A stretch of 52,967 nt of DNA from Streptomyces lasiicapitis (lineage in GTDB: Bacteria; Actinomycetota; Actinomycetes; Streptomycetales; Streptomycetaceae), in the NCBI RefSeq assembly GCF_014646335.1, contig NZ_BMNG01000030.1:1-52967 (forward strand), given 5' to 3'. This document shows, in pieces, positions 52,690 to 52,967 of the stretch; the stretch's first letter is position 1; the number at the start of each line of letters is the position of its first letter. The notes beneath the pieces are model-generated. The model was not told the origin of the DNA. It saw nothing but the letters and a program-made list of their open reading frames with translations, and ran no database searches. The translations under genes were made by a program, and so were the position numbers.

Positions 52690-52967
52690 TCAGCCGGCGG
52701 GGACGAGGCGTTCTTTGGCCTTCTCGGGCGCCTGCGCCGGGGCTGCGGGTTCGGGGCCGGTGGTGAGGATGGAGTGCTGCAGGCGCCGCAGCCCCGCCGA
52801 CGGCTCCAGGCCCAGGTCCTTGACCAGCGTTGACCGCAGGCGCTGGTAGACCTCCAGTGCCTCACCGCGGCGTCCGGAGCGGTGCAGGGCCAGCATGAAC
52901 TGCCCATGCAGACTCTCATGCGTACGGTAACGGCTCACCAACACCGTGAGCTCCGCCAGCAGTTCAC
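52690..52967 (-). CDS. SARP family regulator, 3' part only
   Basis: The C-terminal 92 codons of a SARP activation domain, cut by the right edge of the window. The sequence ELLAELTVLVSRYRTHESLHGQFMLALHRSGRRGEALEVYQRLRSTLVKDLGLEPS is diagnostic. An Ala/Pro/Glu-rich tail ends it. The DNA-binding half must lie beyond 52967. Confidence 0.88.
   Translation of the reverse strand, partial: ELLAELTVLVSRYRTHESLHGQFMLALHRSGRRGEALEVYQRLRSTLVKDLGLEPSAGLRRLQHSILTTGPEPAAPAQAPEKAKERLVPAG

Overview
The window is high-GC actinobacterial DNA, almost certainly from a Streptomyces. The signs are strong third-position GC bias, AfsR/SARP-type regulators, GTG and TTG starts, and a type I PKS with cytochrome P450s, MFS pumps and a dedicated phosphopantetheinyl transferase. 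From about 5.7 kb to the right edge it is one large biosynthetic gene cluster. The left 5 kb (a lower-GC edge, an ATP-grasp enzyme, a flavin amine oxidase with a TetR regulator, a small Tat-exported protein) looks like flanking genome.

The core is a complete azoxy (N-N bond) cassette of the valanimycin type. It has a flavin reductase (VlmR-like, 8384-8917), a VlmA/DUF2156-type aminoacyl-tRNA transferase (12714-13799), a diacylglycerol-kinase-fold kinase and an MmgE/PrpD dehydratase (VlmJ/VlmK-like, 14160-16629), an acyl-CoA-dehydrogenase-fold flavoprotein fit to be the amine N-hydroxylase (VlmH-like, 18543-19682), a small membrane protein (VlmO-like, 21587-22219), a diiron protein (VlmB-like, 22275-23288) and a second seryl-tRNA synthetase (VlmL-like, 24708-25982). 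Valanimycin takes its amine from valine by decarboxylation. Here an aldehyde-dehydrogenase-type reductase and a class III aminotransferase sit in the same operon, so the amine is probably made from a fatty acyl or polyketide thioester. A KASIII, a fatty acid desaturase, four free carrier proteins, a single PKS module, an AMP-ligase, a luciferase-type monooxygenase and thioesterases would build and tailor the chain.

The most striking feature is a pair of nearly identical tRNA-like genes (13984-14071 and 41285-41372). Both fold as long-variable-arm, serine-type tRNAs with G73. They differ at only two bases, and those fall in the inferred anticodon (UCC versus UUU), which SerRS does not read. 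Each lies just downstream of a three-heptamer, 11-bp-spaced SARP-type box, so they appear to be switched on with the pathway. With the extra SerRS and the aminoacyl-tRNA transferase they suggest a private seryl-tRNA supply separated from translation.

Regulation: one complete SARP gene lies mid-cluster (26045-26833), two near the right end, and a fourth is cut by the window edge. I find eleven SARP-like boxes in two classes, a GTCAG type and a TTGAG/TCAAG type. In each, an 11-bp-spaced repeat is followed by 8 bp and then a possible -10. Several late enzymes have altered catalytic residues: a Cys-nucleophile thioesterase, an alpha/beta hydrolase with Ala in place of Ser, a condensation protein with an HRxxxDG motif, and an enoylreductase remnant in the PKS.
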